In this document: piece by piece, positions 37,190-45,226 of the stretch
Numbering within the stretch: position 1 is the stretch's first letter
Layout of the letters: each line of letters opens with the position of its first letter
The notes under the pieces: generated by a model
The model's database searches: none
Told to the model about the DNA's origin: nothing
The model's input: the letters and a program-made list of their open reading frames with translations, nothing else
Translations under genes and position numbers: made by a program
NCBI RefSeq assembly: GCF_013602415.1
Contig: NZ_WPAG02000002.1
Location: 558,001-622,000, forward strand
Length of the DNA stretch: 64,000 nucleotides
Source of the DNA: Rhodococcus sp. B50
GTDB lineage: Bacteria > Actinomycetota > Actinomycetes > Mycobacteriales > Mycobacteriaceae
Reading direction: 5' to 3'

Positions 37190-37234
37190 GGTGATCCGGG
37201 GATGTTCGAGGGAAGCGAACATCCCCGGATCACC
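37190..37234 (+). repeat. 19-bp perfect inverted repeat in the HEPN gene leader
   Basis: GGTGATCCGGGGATGTTCG (37190-37208) and its exact complement (37216-37234) flank a 7-base loop AGGGAAG. In the mRNA this is a very stable hairpin about 136 bases upstream of the start codon. It has no T-tract and lies upstream of the gene, so it could attenuate, stabilise or mark an RNA 5' end. Confidence 0.7.
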
Positions 37235-37369
37235 CTGGGGTCTCCCGCTCGGCGCCGTGTCGGCCACATTCGAGGAAGTGATCTCCGTTCCTCGGCGTTT
37301 CGGCGGGAATACCACCGGATACCGCTCGTTGTAGTGAGTGGTGCGACCACGCCGAGGAGGTGCGTGAAT

Positions 37370-37858
37370 ATGGCCAACGGTCACGTCGCGAGTCGAGGGC
37401 CGCGCCGAACGTCTCCGACACTCGGGCCGTCCTCATGCATGGACAGCCCCACCTCGGCGCGCGCGGCGACGCTGTTGCGCAAGGCCGACGACCTGCTCTC
37501 CGGCGCCGCCGGTGCCGACAATCCCGGTGAGCGATTCCGGCTCGCCTATCTGGCGGCGTTGCGCGGTGCCGGCGCGGTGGTCGCTGCTGCGGAGATGCGC
37601 TCCGGGGTCCGGCCGGCGCGCCGGCCGGTCACACGCAATGCGTGGGCGCTCATGGCGCGCGCCGACGAGTCCTTCGCTGTCTGGGCCGACTACTTCGCCG
37701 ATCGTTCCGCCACCCGCGCGGCGATCGAGGCGGGCGTCGCGCGGGCGGTGGGAGCCGACGAGTCCGGGGCCTTCTACGACGAGGTGGGTCACTTCCTGCA
37801 CGACGTGGAGGGTTATCTCGACGCCGAGGCGGAGTCGGAAGTCGGTGTCGGTAGGTGA
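37370..37858 (+). CDS. SAV_6107-type HEPN-domain protein
   Basis: A 162-residue mostly helical protein of the actinobacterial SAV_6107 HEPN group. RAATLLRKADDLLSGAAG and RFRLAYLAALRGAGAVVAA form the first helices; RNAWALMARADESFAVWADYFADRSATRAAIEAG follows. I do not see a clear RX4-6H RNase motif, so RNase activity is doubtful. ATG at 37370 has GAGGAGG nine bases upstream and is preferred over the frame's earlier start inside the hairpin. A LexA box in its promoter region suggests DNA-damage induction. Function is unknown. Confidence 0.78.
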   Translation: MANGHVASRGPRRTSPTLGPSSCMDSPTSARAATLLRKADDLLSGAAGADNPGERFRLAYLAALRGAGAVVAAAEMRSGVRPARRPVTRNAWALMARADESFAVWADYFADRSATRAAIEAGVARAVGADESGAFYDEVGHFLHDVEGYLDAEAESEVGVGR

Positions 37859-37907
37859 CCTTCGCCGTCTTACGAGGGTCTTCGCCGGGCGGGGGATCGA
37901 ACTCACG

Positions 37908-37927
37908 TGTGGAGTTTGTGGTCCACA
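37908..37927 (+). promoter_or_regulatory. Inverted repeat and promoter region of the DUF3040 gene
   Basis: TGTGGA and TCCACA, perfect complements eight bases apart, lie just upstream of a good -10 TATTAT (37942-37947). The repeat overlaps the expected -35 position, so it is a candidate operator. The DUF3040 start is about 85 bases downstream of the -10. Confidence 0.4.
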
Positions 37928-38031
37928 GCGACATCTGCTCGTATTATTGACTCAGGCGGCCGTATCGACGGCCCCCCACCGGCTTCGCCCCACGGATCCG
38001 GTGGCCACCGTTTAGTGCCGGGGGAGGTACC

Positions 38032-38451
38032 GTGCCACTCTCCGAGCACGAGCAGCGCATGCTCGATCAGATCGAGAGCGCGCTCTATGCTGAGGATCCC
38101 AAGTTCGCCTCGACCGTGCGTGGCAGCCGGTTGGGGATGGCGTCGAACCGGCGGCGGCTACAGGCCGGCGCCTTGTTCGTGTTGGGCCTGACGCTGTTGA
38201 TCGCCGGTGTTGCCCTGCCGCTCAAGCCGGGCGGCTTCCCGATCATCAGTCTGCTCGGGTTCCTCGTGATGTTCGCCGCGGGAGTTCTGTTACTCCTCGG
38301 CGGTCGTCGGCCGTCGACTCCGGGGGCGACGGGCGGTAGTTCCGGTTCCGGAAAGACCGGCCGAAGTTCCCGCGGCGGCAAGAAGTCCTCGGGTGGTGGC
38401 TTCACCAACCGCATGGAAGAGCGGTTCCGGAGGCGTTTCGAGCAGGATTGA
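38032..38451 (+). CDS. DUF3040 membrane protein (Rv2169c type)
   Basis: A 139-residue inner-membrane protein. The family opening PLSEHEQRMLDQIESALYAEDPKFAS (residues 2-27) is intact. Two membrane helices follow (about 44-60 and 66-86). The C-terminus is rich in Gly, Ser, Arg and Lys (TGRSSRGGKKSSGGGF), a basic cytoplasmic tail. GTG at 38032 has GGGGGAGGT upstream. It is the conserved neighbour ahead of mraZ. No biochemical function is known to me. Confidence 0.9.
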   Translation: MPLSEHEQRMLDQIESALYAEDPKFASTVRGSRLGMASNRRRLQAGALFVLGLTLLIAGVALPLKPGGFPIISLLGFLVMFAAGVLLLLGGRRPSTPGATGGSSGSGKTGRSSRGGKKSSGGGFTNRMEERFRRRFEQD

Positions 38452-38472
38452 CTCCTCGACCGATAGCTGTAT

Positions 38473-38508
38473 CGACGACGGCGCGACCCACGGGTCGCGC
38501 CGTCGTCG
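38473..38508 (+). terminator. Terminator after the DUF3040 gene
   Basis: A perfect 17-bp stem (CGACGACGGCGCGACCC and complement) with a two-base loop is followed by TTCT. It separates the DUF3040 transcript from the dcw promoter. Confidence 0.85.
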
Positions 38509-38792
38509 TTCTGTGCGCACCTTCGTGCCCCACCATCGGTCGCCTTTCCGCCACCGCGCCCCACTCGCGCCACCCTCGGTCCCGTTCCGTCTCCCCGCCG
38601 TGTCTCATCCGCGGCATTTTCCCTGGTCGTCTCGCGCCTCGTTCTCGATTTCCGGGCGGGGCCGGTCGTCGACACGACCGCGTCGGCGGAGGCTGTATCA
38701 CCTCCCTGGGCGTGTCCCCATTTTCCGCCACCCGCTCTGAGCTGGGGTTGTGATGACAACACGCGTGACCGGGCGGCGGTAATCCGTTTCCG
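38509..38792. other. Non-coding stretch upstream of mraZ
   Basis: About 280 bases between the terminator and the MraZ-type repeats. Small frames on both strands lack ribosome-binding sites and recognisable domains. The dcw promoter should lie in the 3' part; I cannot assign a confident -10/-35 pair. Confidence 0.5.
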
Positions 38793-38828
38793 GTGGGGCA
38801 AAGTGGGGTAATGTGGGGCACGGCGGGA
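38793..38828 (+). promoter_or_regulatory. MraZ-binding repeats
   Basis: GTGGGG recurs at 38793, 38803 and 38813, followed by GCGGG at 38823, all at an exact 10-bp period. Direct TGGG repeats with 10-bp phasing ahead of mraZ are the known MraZ autoregulatory sites. Here they lie 51-86 bases before the GTG start. Confidence 0.85.
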
Positions 38829-38878
38829 CGAGGTGTCCTGCCACGCGAAGCATCCGTCCGGCAGCGGGGAGGCGCCGA

Positions 38879-39310
38879 GTGTTCCTCGGTACCTACACCC
38901 CCAAGTTGGACGACAAAGGCCGGCTCACGCTGCCGGCGAAGTACCGAGACGAGCTGGCGGGAGGGTTGATGATCACGAAGGGGCAGGATCACAGCCTCAC
39001 CGTGTTCCCTCGTGACGAGTTCGCCGCCTTGGCCGAACGCGCTGCGAGCGCCTCCCGGAGCAACCCCCAGGCACGTGCGTTCCTGCGCAGCCTCGCTTCG
39101 GGGACGGACGAGCAGCGACCCGACTCACAAGGCCGGATCACGCTGTCGGCCGCGCACCGCAAGTATGCCGGTCTCGCCAAGGACTGCGTGGTGATCGGCT
39201 CGGTCAGGTACCTCGAGATCTGGGACGCGACGGCATGGGAGACCTACCTCGCCGAACACGAAGAAGACTTTTCGGAAGCGAGAGACGAAGCACTGCGCGA
39301 CATCTTGTAA
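38879..39310 (+). CDS. mraZ: Transcriptional regulator MraZ
   Basis: A 143-residue double SpoVT/AbrB-fold DNA-binding protein that represses the dcw cluster. Each half carries the D-x-K/Q-G-R signature: [18 protein letters not shown] (residues 9-26) and [16 protein letters not shown] (about 82-97). GTG at 38879 is used: GGGGAGG lies six bases upstream and length then equals the M. tuberculosis protein; the longer frame from 38813 would start inside the operator repeats. Confidence 0.95.
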   Translation: MFLGTYTPKLDDKGRLTLPAKYRDELAGGLMITKGQDHSLTVFPRDEFAALAERAASASRSNPQARAFLRSLASGTDEQRPDSQGRITLSAAHRKYAGLAKDCVVIGSVRYLEIWDATAWETYLAEHEEDFSEARDEALRDIL

Positions 39311-39361
39311 CCACGGCTCGGGCTGCGCGGCGAGTGCCGCGAGGCCTCTGCCCGATGTACC

Positions 39362-39430
39362 GGCCCTGACGCACTTCCCCAGCGCCAGGTACGGACCGGA
39401 GGGCCCTGACGCACTTCCCCGGCGTCAGGT
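39362..39430 (+). ncRNA. Tandem CUUCCCC hairpins in the rsmH leader (possible mraW RNA motif)
   Basis: Two 29-base copies, beginning GGCCCTGACGCACTTCCCC, occur at 39362-39390 and 39402-39430, exactly 40 bases apart and differing at two positions. Each folds: CCTGACGC pairs with GCG(C/T)CAGG around the loop ACTTCCCC(A/G). The second stem (39405-39429) is perfect; the first has one A-C mismatch. The location, between mraZ and rsmH (mraW), suits the actinobacterial mraW RNA motif, a proposed leader element. I recall that motif's location better than its consensus. Confidence 0.6.
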
Positions 39431-39598
39431 CTCTTCGGACTCGGACAGAGACCTCGAGGCATTCGCCGTCTTCCGTATCCACCCCGTGGCGGCGAGCGGG
39501 CATCGATACGAGCGACAGGCAGGCACGAGGCGCACCACCGTCCACCCGACGAGCACCCCACAGACCGTAAGCGGCCCGAGCAGGATTCCGGAGGACAC

Positions 39599-40639
39599 AT
39601 GGTGGACGGCGAGCACGAATCCGTCGATGGTACGGATGAGGCCACCGGTGCCGATGTGACACCCCCCGCGGAGTTCGGTCACGTGCCGGTCATGCGCGAT
39701 CGTGCCGTCGAGATCCTCGGTCCGGCGATCGAGAGTGCCGGACCGGAGGGAGAGGGCGCGGTCTACGTCGACGCGACGCTCGGGCTCGGCGGGCACTCCG
39801 AACACTTCCTGACGATCTATCCCAAGCTGCGGCTCGTGGGCCTCGACCGCGATCCCGATGCGCTGGCGATCGCGCGCGAGCGACTCGCCCGGTTCTCCGA
39901 CCGCACCGACTTCGTCCATACCCGCTACGACGGGATCGCCGACGCCCTCGAGAGCGTCGGCCTCGACCGGTACGGCTCGGTCCACGCTGCTCTGTTCGAT
40001 CTCGGTGTGTCCTCGATGCAGCTCGACGAGGCGGAGCGCGGCTTCGCCTACTCGAAGGACGCACCCCTCGACATGCGGATGGATCCCACCACCGGCATCA
40101 CCGCGGCCGATGTGCTCAACACCTACAGCCACGGCGATCTCGCCCGCATCCTGAGCACCTACGGCGAGGAACGATTCGCCGGCAAGATCGCCTCCGAGAT
40201 CGTGCGGACCCGGGCCAAAGCGCCGTTCCGGACCAGCGGCGAACTCGTCGAGCTGCTGTACCGCACGATCCCGGCCGCGACCCGTCGCACCGGTGGTCAT
40301 CCGGCCAAGCGCACCTTCCAGGCGCTGCGTGTGGAGGTCAATGCCGAGCTCGACTCGCTGCGCGATGCGATCCCCGACGCTCTCGACGCCCTCGCGGTCG
40401 GTGGCCGGATCGTCTTCATGTCCTACCAATCGCTCGAGGACAAGGTCGTCAAGCAGGAGCTGACCCCGCGCTCGAAGTCCCGCAGTCCCGAAGGGCTGCC
40501 GGTCGAACTGCCGGGCATGGGGCCGGAATTGCGCATCCTCACCCGCGGCGCAGAGCGGGCGACCGAGGACGAGATCGAGGCCAATCCACGTTCGGCGCCC
40601 GTCCGCCTGCGTGCCGCAGAACGAATCGCCAGGAGGTAA
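39599..40639 (+). CDS. rsmH: 16S rRNA (cytosine-1402-N4)-methyltransferase
   Basis: Methylates C1402 in the ribosomal P site. The 346-residue protein has [15 protein letters not shown] near 26, the SAM loop [16 protein letters not shown] near 56, the acidic [14 protein letters not shown], and the family block [29 protein letters not shown]. The C-terminal [13 protein letters not shown] is also typical. GGAGGA precedes the ATG. It follows mraZ after a 288-base leader carrying the CUUCCCC hairpins, unlike the tight spacing of the following genes, so it may be separately controlled. Confidence 0.96.
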   Translation: MVDGEHESVDGTDEATGADVTPPAEFGHVPVMRDRAVEILGPAIESAGPEGEGAVYVDATLGLGGHSEHFLTIYPKLRLVGLDRDPDALAIARERLARFSDRTDFVHTRYDGIADALESVGLDRYGSVHAALFDLGVSSMQLDEAERGFAYSKDAPLDMRMDPTTGITAADVLNTYSHGDLARILSTYGEERFAGKIASEIVRTRAKAPFRTSGELVELLYRTIPAATRRTGGHPAKRTFQALRVEVNAELDSLRDAIPDALDALAVGGRIVFMSYQSLEDKVVKQELTPRSKSRSPEGLPVELPGMGPELRILTRGAERATEDEIEANPRSAPVRLRAAERIARR

Positions 40640-40642
40640 CCG

Positions 40643-41479
40643 ATGACCGTACAGGTGGCACCCTCGCAGCGCCGGCACTCGGGCCGATCGACCGCAGCAC
40701 AGCGTGCCTATCAGCGACGGTCTCAGCGCGCCGCGCAGCTCGGTGTCGAACCGGTCGAGACCCGCGGTCGGACGACGGGTGCCGGACGTGTCCGCACCCG
40801 GATCCCGTTCGTCGCCACGATCATCGCCCTTCTCGGCGTGGGCATGGCGGTGACGTTGTTGCTCACCACCCGGGCGACCGAGGACTCCTACGAGTTGAGC
40901 GCGGCGCGTTCCCTCAACGAGGAGCTCGCACAGAAGCGGGCGGTGCTGCAACGCGACGTGGCGACGGCCGAGTCGGCTCCCGCCCTCGCGGTCGCGGCGG
41001 CGGAGCTGGGCATGATCCCTACCGGGCAGGTCGCGCGGATCGTGGTCGCGCCGGACGGTTCGGTGCAGGTGGTGGGCGATCCGGTGCCGGCCCAGGGTGC
41101 CCCGCCGGCTCCGCTCGATCCGCCGGTCCGGGAGGACGCCCGCGTCCAGACCCCGCTGGCCGGTAGTGCAGGTGCGGAGACCCCGCGGCCGGTCGGTGAC
41201 GTGAGCGAAGAACCCCGGCCGCGCACCGAAGCCGACGACACCCGACGGGCTGCGCCGTCCGCCGACGGCCGGCCGGCTGGCGAGGAACCTGCACCGGCCC
41301 CCGCACCGGAGGCTCCTGCGGGCGCCACGCCGGACGTCGAAGGTGCCCCACCTGCGCCGCCCGCAGCGGGACAATCGGTACCCGTGAGCGAACTGCCGCA
41401 AGCCGAGGTGCCCCGCGACGCGGCACCCGAAGCGCCTGTCCAGGCCGTGCCGGCGGAACCCGAGGGCGGGCCTCGGTGA
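40643..41479 (+). CDS. ftsL: Divisome protein FtsL-like (Rv2164c type)
   Basis: A 278-residue bitopic membrane protein in the FtsL position. Cytoplasmic N-terminus (1-55), one helix (about 56-74, VATIIALLGVGMAVTLLLT), then a short leucine-zipper coiled coil (about 85-115, LNEELAQKRAVLQRDVA). The remainder (about 140-278) is a very long Pro/Ala/Glu-rich extracytoplasmic tail, as in mycobacterial orthologues and unlike short FtsL of other bacteria. It overlaps pbpB by four bases. FtsL bridges FtsQ to the FtsW-FtsI synthase. Confidence 0.85.
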   Translation: MTVQVAPSQRRHSGRSTAAQRAYQRRSQRAAQLGVEPVETRGRTTGAGRVRTRIPFVATIIALLGVGMAVTLLLTTRATEDSYELSAARSLNEELAQKRAVLQRDVATAESAPALAVAAAELGMIPTGQVARIVVAPDGSVQVVGDPVPAQGAPPAPLDPPVREDARVQTPLAGSAGAETPRPVGDVSEEPRPRTEADDTRRAAPSADGRPAGEEPAPAPAPEAPAGATPDVEGAPPAPPAAGQSVPVSELPQAEVPRDAAPEAPVQAVPAEPEGGPR

Positions 41480-43383
41480 ACAACCGCCCCACCCCCCGGC
41501 GTGTACCGCAGCGACGTTCCACCCCTGCGACGCGCGGCGGACGCGCTCGAATGTCCGCGCCGCGCGACCGCAAGCAACGCGACAGGACGAGCTTCACCTA
41601 CCGCAACAAGTGGGGCCGGATCGGCATGTTCGGGGCGCTCGGCGTAGCGATCGCGCAATTGCTGTCCGTGCAGCTCGTCCAGGCTCCCACTCTGTCCGCC
41701 GAAGCGGCGAGCCAGCGCACCACCCGCCTCGTCGAACCCGCGACCCGCGGCACCATCGCCGACCGCAACGGTGAACCGCTCGCCTACACCATGGAGGCGA
41801 AGGCACTGACCTTCCAACCCGTGCGGGTCCGAAAGGAACTCGAGGAGGAACGCGCGAAGGATCCGACCCGACCGGAGGTCTCGGAGTATCTCGAGGGTGT
41901 GGCCTCGGCGATCCACGACGCGCTCGGCGCCGCGGCGCCCGAGAAGGACGTGCTCGAGATGCTCGAGAGCGACGAAACCTTCGTCTACCTCGCCCGCGGT
42001 GTCGATCCGGGTGTCGCGGCGGAGATCGTCGACGAGTACGACAAGGTCGGAACCGAACGTCAGGACATCCGCCTGTACCCGGGTGGTTCCCTCGCCGCCA
42101 ACATCATCGGCGCGACCGGTTGGGACGGACACGGCCTGATCGGGCTCGAAGCGTCGATGGACGCCGTGCTGGCGGGTACCGACGGTTCGTCGACCTACGA
42201 CCGCGGTTCCGACGGTGCCGTGATCCCCGGTAGCTGGCGCGATCGGCAGCCGGCGGTCGACGGCTCGTCCGTCGAGCTCACCATCGACAACGACCTGCAG
42301 TACCACGTGCAGCAGGAGGTACAGCGCGCGAAGGATCTGTCCGGCGCGAAGAACGCCTCCGCGGTGGTGCTCGACGCGCACACCGGTGAAGTTCTCGCCA
42401 TGTCCAACGACGGCACCTTCGACCCGTCGATCGGTGTCGCGAACAACCCGCCCGATGCGGAACAGGGCAACCTGGCGGTCAGTTCGCCGTTCGAACCCGG
42501 ATCCGTGAACAAGATCATCACGGCGGCGGCGGCGATCGAGGACGGACTCACCAGGCCCGACGAGGTTCTGCAGGTACCCGGAACGATCACGATGGCCGGC
42601 GCGACCGTCAAGGACGCCTGGGATCACGGGGTCGTGCCCTACACCACCACCGGTGTGTTCGGGAAGTCGTCGAACGTCGGGACGCTCATGCTCGCGGAGC
42701 GGATCGGCGAGGACCGCTTCGCCGAGATGCTGCGACTGTTCGGACTCGGACAGCGCACCGACGTCGGCCTGCCCGGCGAATCGTCCGGCCTGCTGCCCAG
42801 CCGCGAACAGTGGTCGGGCGGTACCTTCGCGAACCTGCCCATCGGCCAGGGCCTGTCGATGACACTGCTGCAGATGACCGCGATCTACCAGACCATCGCG
42901 AACGACGGCGAGCGTGTCCCGCCGCGGGTCGTGCGCGCGACCATCGCGCCCGACGGCAGCCGTACCGAGACTCCCCGCCCGGATCCGGTGCGCGTGGTGA
43001 GCCCGCAGACCGCCGCGACGGTGCGCGACATGTTCCGCTCCGTCGTCCAAGCCGATACCGGCAACCAGCAGGGCACCGGCACGGGCGCCGCCATCGAGGG
43101 CTATCGCATCTCGGGCAAGACGGGCACCGCCCAGCAGATCGACCAGAACTGCAAGTGCTACTCGAACTCCGAATACTGGATCACCTTCGCCGGCATCGCG
43201 CCGTCCGACGATCCGCGATACGTCGTCGGCATCATGCTCGACGCCCCGACCCGCAGTTCCGACGGCAGCGGCGGACAGTCGGCCGCACCGCTGTTCCGCA
43301 CCATCGCGTCGTGGTTGTTGCAACGCGACGGTGTGCCGTTGTCGGCCGAACCGGAGAGCAAGCTGATCCTCCAGGTCGACTGA
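41476..43383 (+). CDS. pbpB: Septal peptidoglycan transpeptidase PBP3
   Basis: Class B penicillin-binding protein (FtsI) that cross-links septal peptidoglycan with FtsW. 635 residues: cytoplasmic tail, membrane helix (about 47-68), dimerisation domain, transpeptidase. Active-site motifs are SVNK (Ser343), SSN (398-400) and KTG (548-550). EPGSVNK and SGKTGTAQQ surround them. Two cysteines (NCKCYSN) follow KTG closely. GTG start overlaps ftsL by four bases. A 142-base gap follows before murE, with TACGCT at 43406-43411 as a possible internal promoter element. Confidence 0.95.
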   Translation: MNNRPTPRRVPQRRSTPATRGGRARMSAPRDRKQRDRTSFTYRNKWGRIGMFGALGVAIAQLLSVQLVQAPTLSAEAASQRTTRLVEPATRGTIADRNGEPLAYTMEAKALTFQPVRVRKELEEERAKDPTRPEVSEYLEGVASAIHDALGAAAPEKDVLEMLESDETFVYLARGVDPGVAAEIVDEYDKVGTERQDIRLYPGGSLAANIIGATGWDGHGLIGLEASMDAVLAGTDGSSTYDRGSDGAVIPGSWRDRQPAVDGSSVELTIDNDLQYHVQQEVQRAKDLSGAKNASAVVLDAHTGEVLAMSNDGTFDPSIGVANNPPDAEQGNLAVSSPFEPGSVNKIITAAAAIEDGLTRPDEVLQVPGTITMAGATVKDAWDHGVVPYTTTGVFGKSSNVGTLMLAERIGEDRFAEMLRLFGLGQRTDVGLPGESSGLLPSREQWSGGTFANLPIGQGLSMTLLQMTAIYQTIANDGERVPPRVVRATIAPDGSRTETPRPDPVRVVSPQTAATVRDMFRSVVQADTGNQQGTGTGAAIEGYRISGKTGTAQQIDQNCKCYSNSEYWITFAGIAPSDDPRYVVGIMLDAPTRSSDGSGGQSAAPLFRTIASWLLQRDGVPLSAEPESKLILQVD

Positions 43384-43525
43384 CCACGCGACCACGCGGC
43401 CTCGGTACGCTGACACGTCGGTAACGTGACACGACGGTCGTCGCCGAGACCGCAGAACGGGAACGAACCCGGGAACATCCGTCGGAATGCCTGCAGACGA
43501 GCTGCAGCGAAGCGAGAGGAAACTG

Positions 43526-45226
43526 GTGCCTGTGCCATCGAGTCCGGATCCGTCTCCTCCGGAGGAGGGGCGGAGACCCGAGCACCCACCGATGACGCAG
43601 ATCGCGGTCCTCGCCGACGCCATCGGGGCGCGCGTGGAGATCGTGAACCCCGAGGCCGGAGAGGACACGGCCCGCACGGTCGCGGTCACCGGTATCGACC
43701 TCCGTGCTCAGGGCATCCGCCCGGGCGACGTCTTCGCGGCGCTGCCCGGCGCGAAGACCCACGGTGCCTCCTTCGCCGGCACCGCACTCGAACGCGGAGC
43801 CGTCGCCGTGCTGACCGACGAGGCCGGCCGCGATCTCGTCGCCGAGTCGACCTCGGAGCCCGTCGCGGTCCTCGTCCATCCCGAGCCGCGTGCCGCGCTG
43901 GGTGCGGCCTCGGCCACCGTCTACGGGCATCCGTCGCGGAACATGCAGGTCATCGGGATCACCGGCACCTCGGGCAAGACGACGACCTCCTATCTCGTCG
44001 AGGCGGGGCTCGTGTCGGCCGGTCGCGTCGTGGGTCTCGTCGGCACCGTGGAGACGCGGATCGAGGGGATCCGCTTGCCGAGCACCCTCACCACCCCCGA
44101 GGCGCCGCAACTGCACGCCCTGTTCGCCGTCATGCGCGAGCGGGGCGTGGACACGGTCGTGATGGAGGTCTCCAGCCACGCCCTCGCACTCGGCCGGGTG
44201 GACGCCACCGAGTTCGCCGTCGGAGGATTCACCAACCTGTCCCAGGACCATCTGGATTTCCACAAGGATCTCGACGACTACTTCGGCGCGAAGGCCAGAC
44301 TGTTCGCCGAGGACTCGCAGGTCCGGGCCCGACGCGCCGTCGTGTGCACCGACGACGAGTGGGGACGCCGCATGGCCGAACTCGCCCGCGCCGGCCGCGA
44401 CGACGCGACCACCGTCCGAACCGTCGCCACGGGCGCTCGCGGTGTCGGCGGTGCCGGTGGTGCCGGTGGTGCCGACTGGACGGTCACCGACGAGGTCCCC
44501 GACGAGACGGGCGTGCAACAGTTCACCCTCGTGGGTCCGGACGGCACCCGACACCGTGCCACCGTCGGCCTGCCGGGACGCTACAACGTCACCAACGCCG
44601 CACTCGCCGTCGCGATCTGCGCCGAAGTGGGTGTCGACATCGCCGCCGCGATCCGCGGCATCGGCGACGTCGCGGTGCCCGGCCGGGTCGAGCGTGTCGA
44701 CCGCGGACAGGACTTCCTCGCGGTCGTCGACTACGCGCACAAGCCCGCCGCGCTCGAAGCGGTCATCGGAACCCTGCGCGCCGCGACCGAGGGGCGCATC
44801 GCCGTGGTCGTCGGTGCGGGCGGCGATCGCGACCGGACGAAGCGGCCGATCATGGGCGAGGTCGCGGCGCGGGCCGCAGACCTGGTGATCGTGACCGACG
44901 ACAATCCACGAACCGAGAACCCCGCCGCGATCCGCGCGGCCGTCCTCGACGGTGCACACTCCGTACCGGCGGGCGACCGCGGTGAGATCCTCGAGATCGG
45001 GGATCGCGCTGCGGCGATCGACGCCGCGGTGGCGTGGGCCCGTCCCGGCGACGTCGTGCTCGTCGCAGGTAAGGGCCACGAGACGGGGCAGGAGATCGAG
45101 GGAGTGAAACATCCCTTCGACGACCGCGAGGTCCTCGGCGCAGCACTCGACAAGTACCGGACCGCAGGACCCGACGGTCACCATCCGCCTGCTGCGGGCG
45201 GTTCGCATCACGGAGGCAAGGCATGA
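43526..45226 (+). CDS. murE: UDP-N-acetylmuramoyl-tripeptide synthetase (meso-DAP adding)
   Basis: Adds meso-diaminopimelate to UDP-MurNAc-L-Ala-D-Glu. 566 residues from the GTG at 43526, which has AGAGGA five bases upstream; an ATG at 43487 or 43592 is possible. ATP loop [11 protein letters not shown] near 145, carbamylated-lysine region, and the substrate-selecting DNPR motif ([11 protein letters not shown]), diagnostic for meso-DAP rather than lysine. A Gly-rich insertion ([12 protein letters not shown]) made of repeated GGTGCCGGT units interrupts the domain 2-3 region and looks like a small repeat expansion. Confidence 0.95.
   Translation: MPVPSSPDPSPPEEGRRPEHPPMTQIAVLADAIGARVEIVNPEAGEDTARTVAVTGIDLRAQGIRPGDVFAALPGAKTHGASFAGTALERGAVAVLTDEAGRDLVAESTSEPVAVLVHPEPRAALGAASATVYGHPSRNMQVIGITGTSGKTTTSYLVEAGLVSAGRVVGLVGTVETRIEGIRLPSTLTTPEAPQLHALFAVMRERGVDTVVMEVSSHALALGRVDATEFAVGGFTNLSQDHLDFHKDLDDYFGAKARLFAEDSQVRARRAVVCTDDEWGRRMAELARAGRDDATTVRTVATGARGVGGAGGAGGADWTVTDEVPDETGVQQFTLVGPDGTRHRATVGLPGRYNVTNAALAVAICAEVGVDIAAAIRGIGDVAVPGRVERVDRGQDFLAVVDYAHKPAALEAVIGTLRAATEGRIAVVVGAGGDRDRTKRPIMGEVAARAADLVIVTDDNPRTENPAAIRAAVLDGAHSVPAGDRGEILEIGDRAAAIDAAVAWARPGDVVLVAGKGHETGQEIEGVKHPFDDREVLGAALDKYRTAGPDGHHPPAAGGSHHGGKA

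Noticed and set aside
37190..37234. The 19-bp hairpin as an intrinsic terminator
   Set aside because: There is no T-tract and the reverse-strand GNAT operon runs away from it; no upstream forward gene needs terminating here.
40888..43689. A 933-codon reverse-strand frame opposite ftsL, pbpB and murE
   Set aside because: It crosses three well-supported genes and has low-complexity Gly/Arg/Ser content only; shadow frame.
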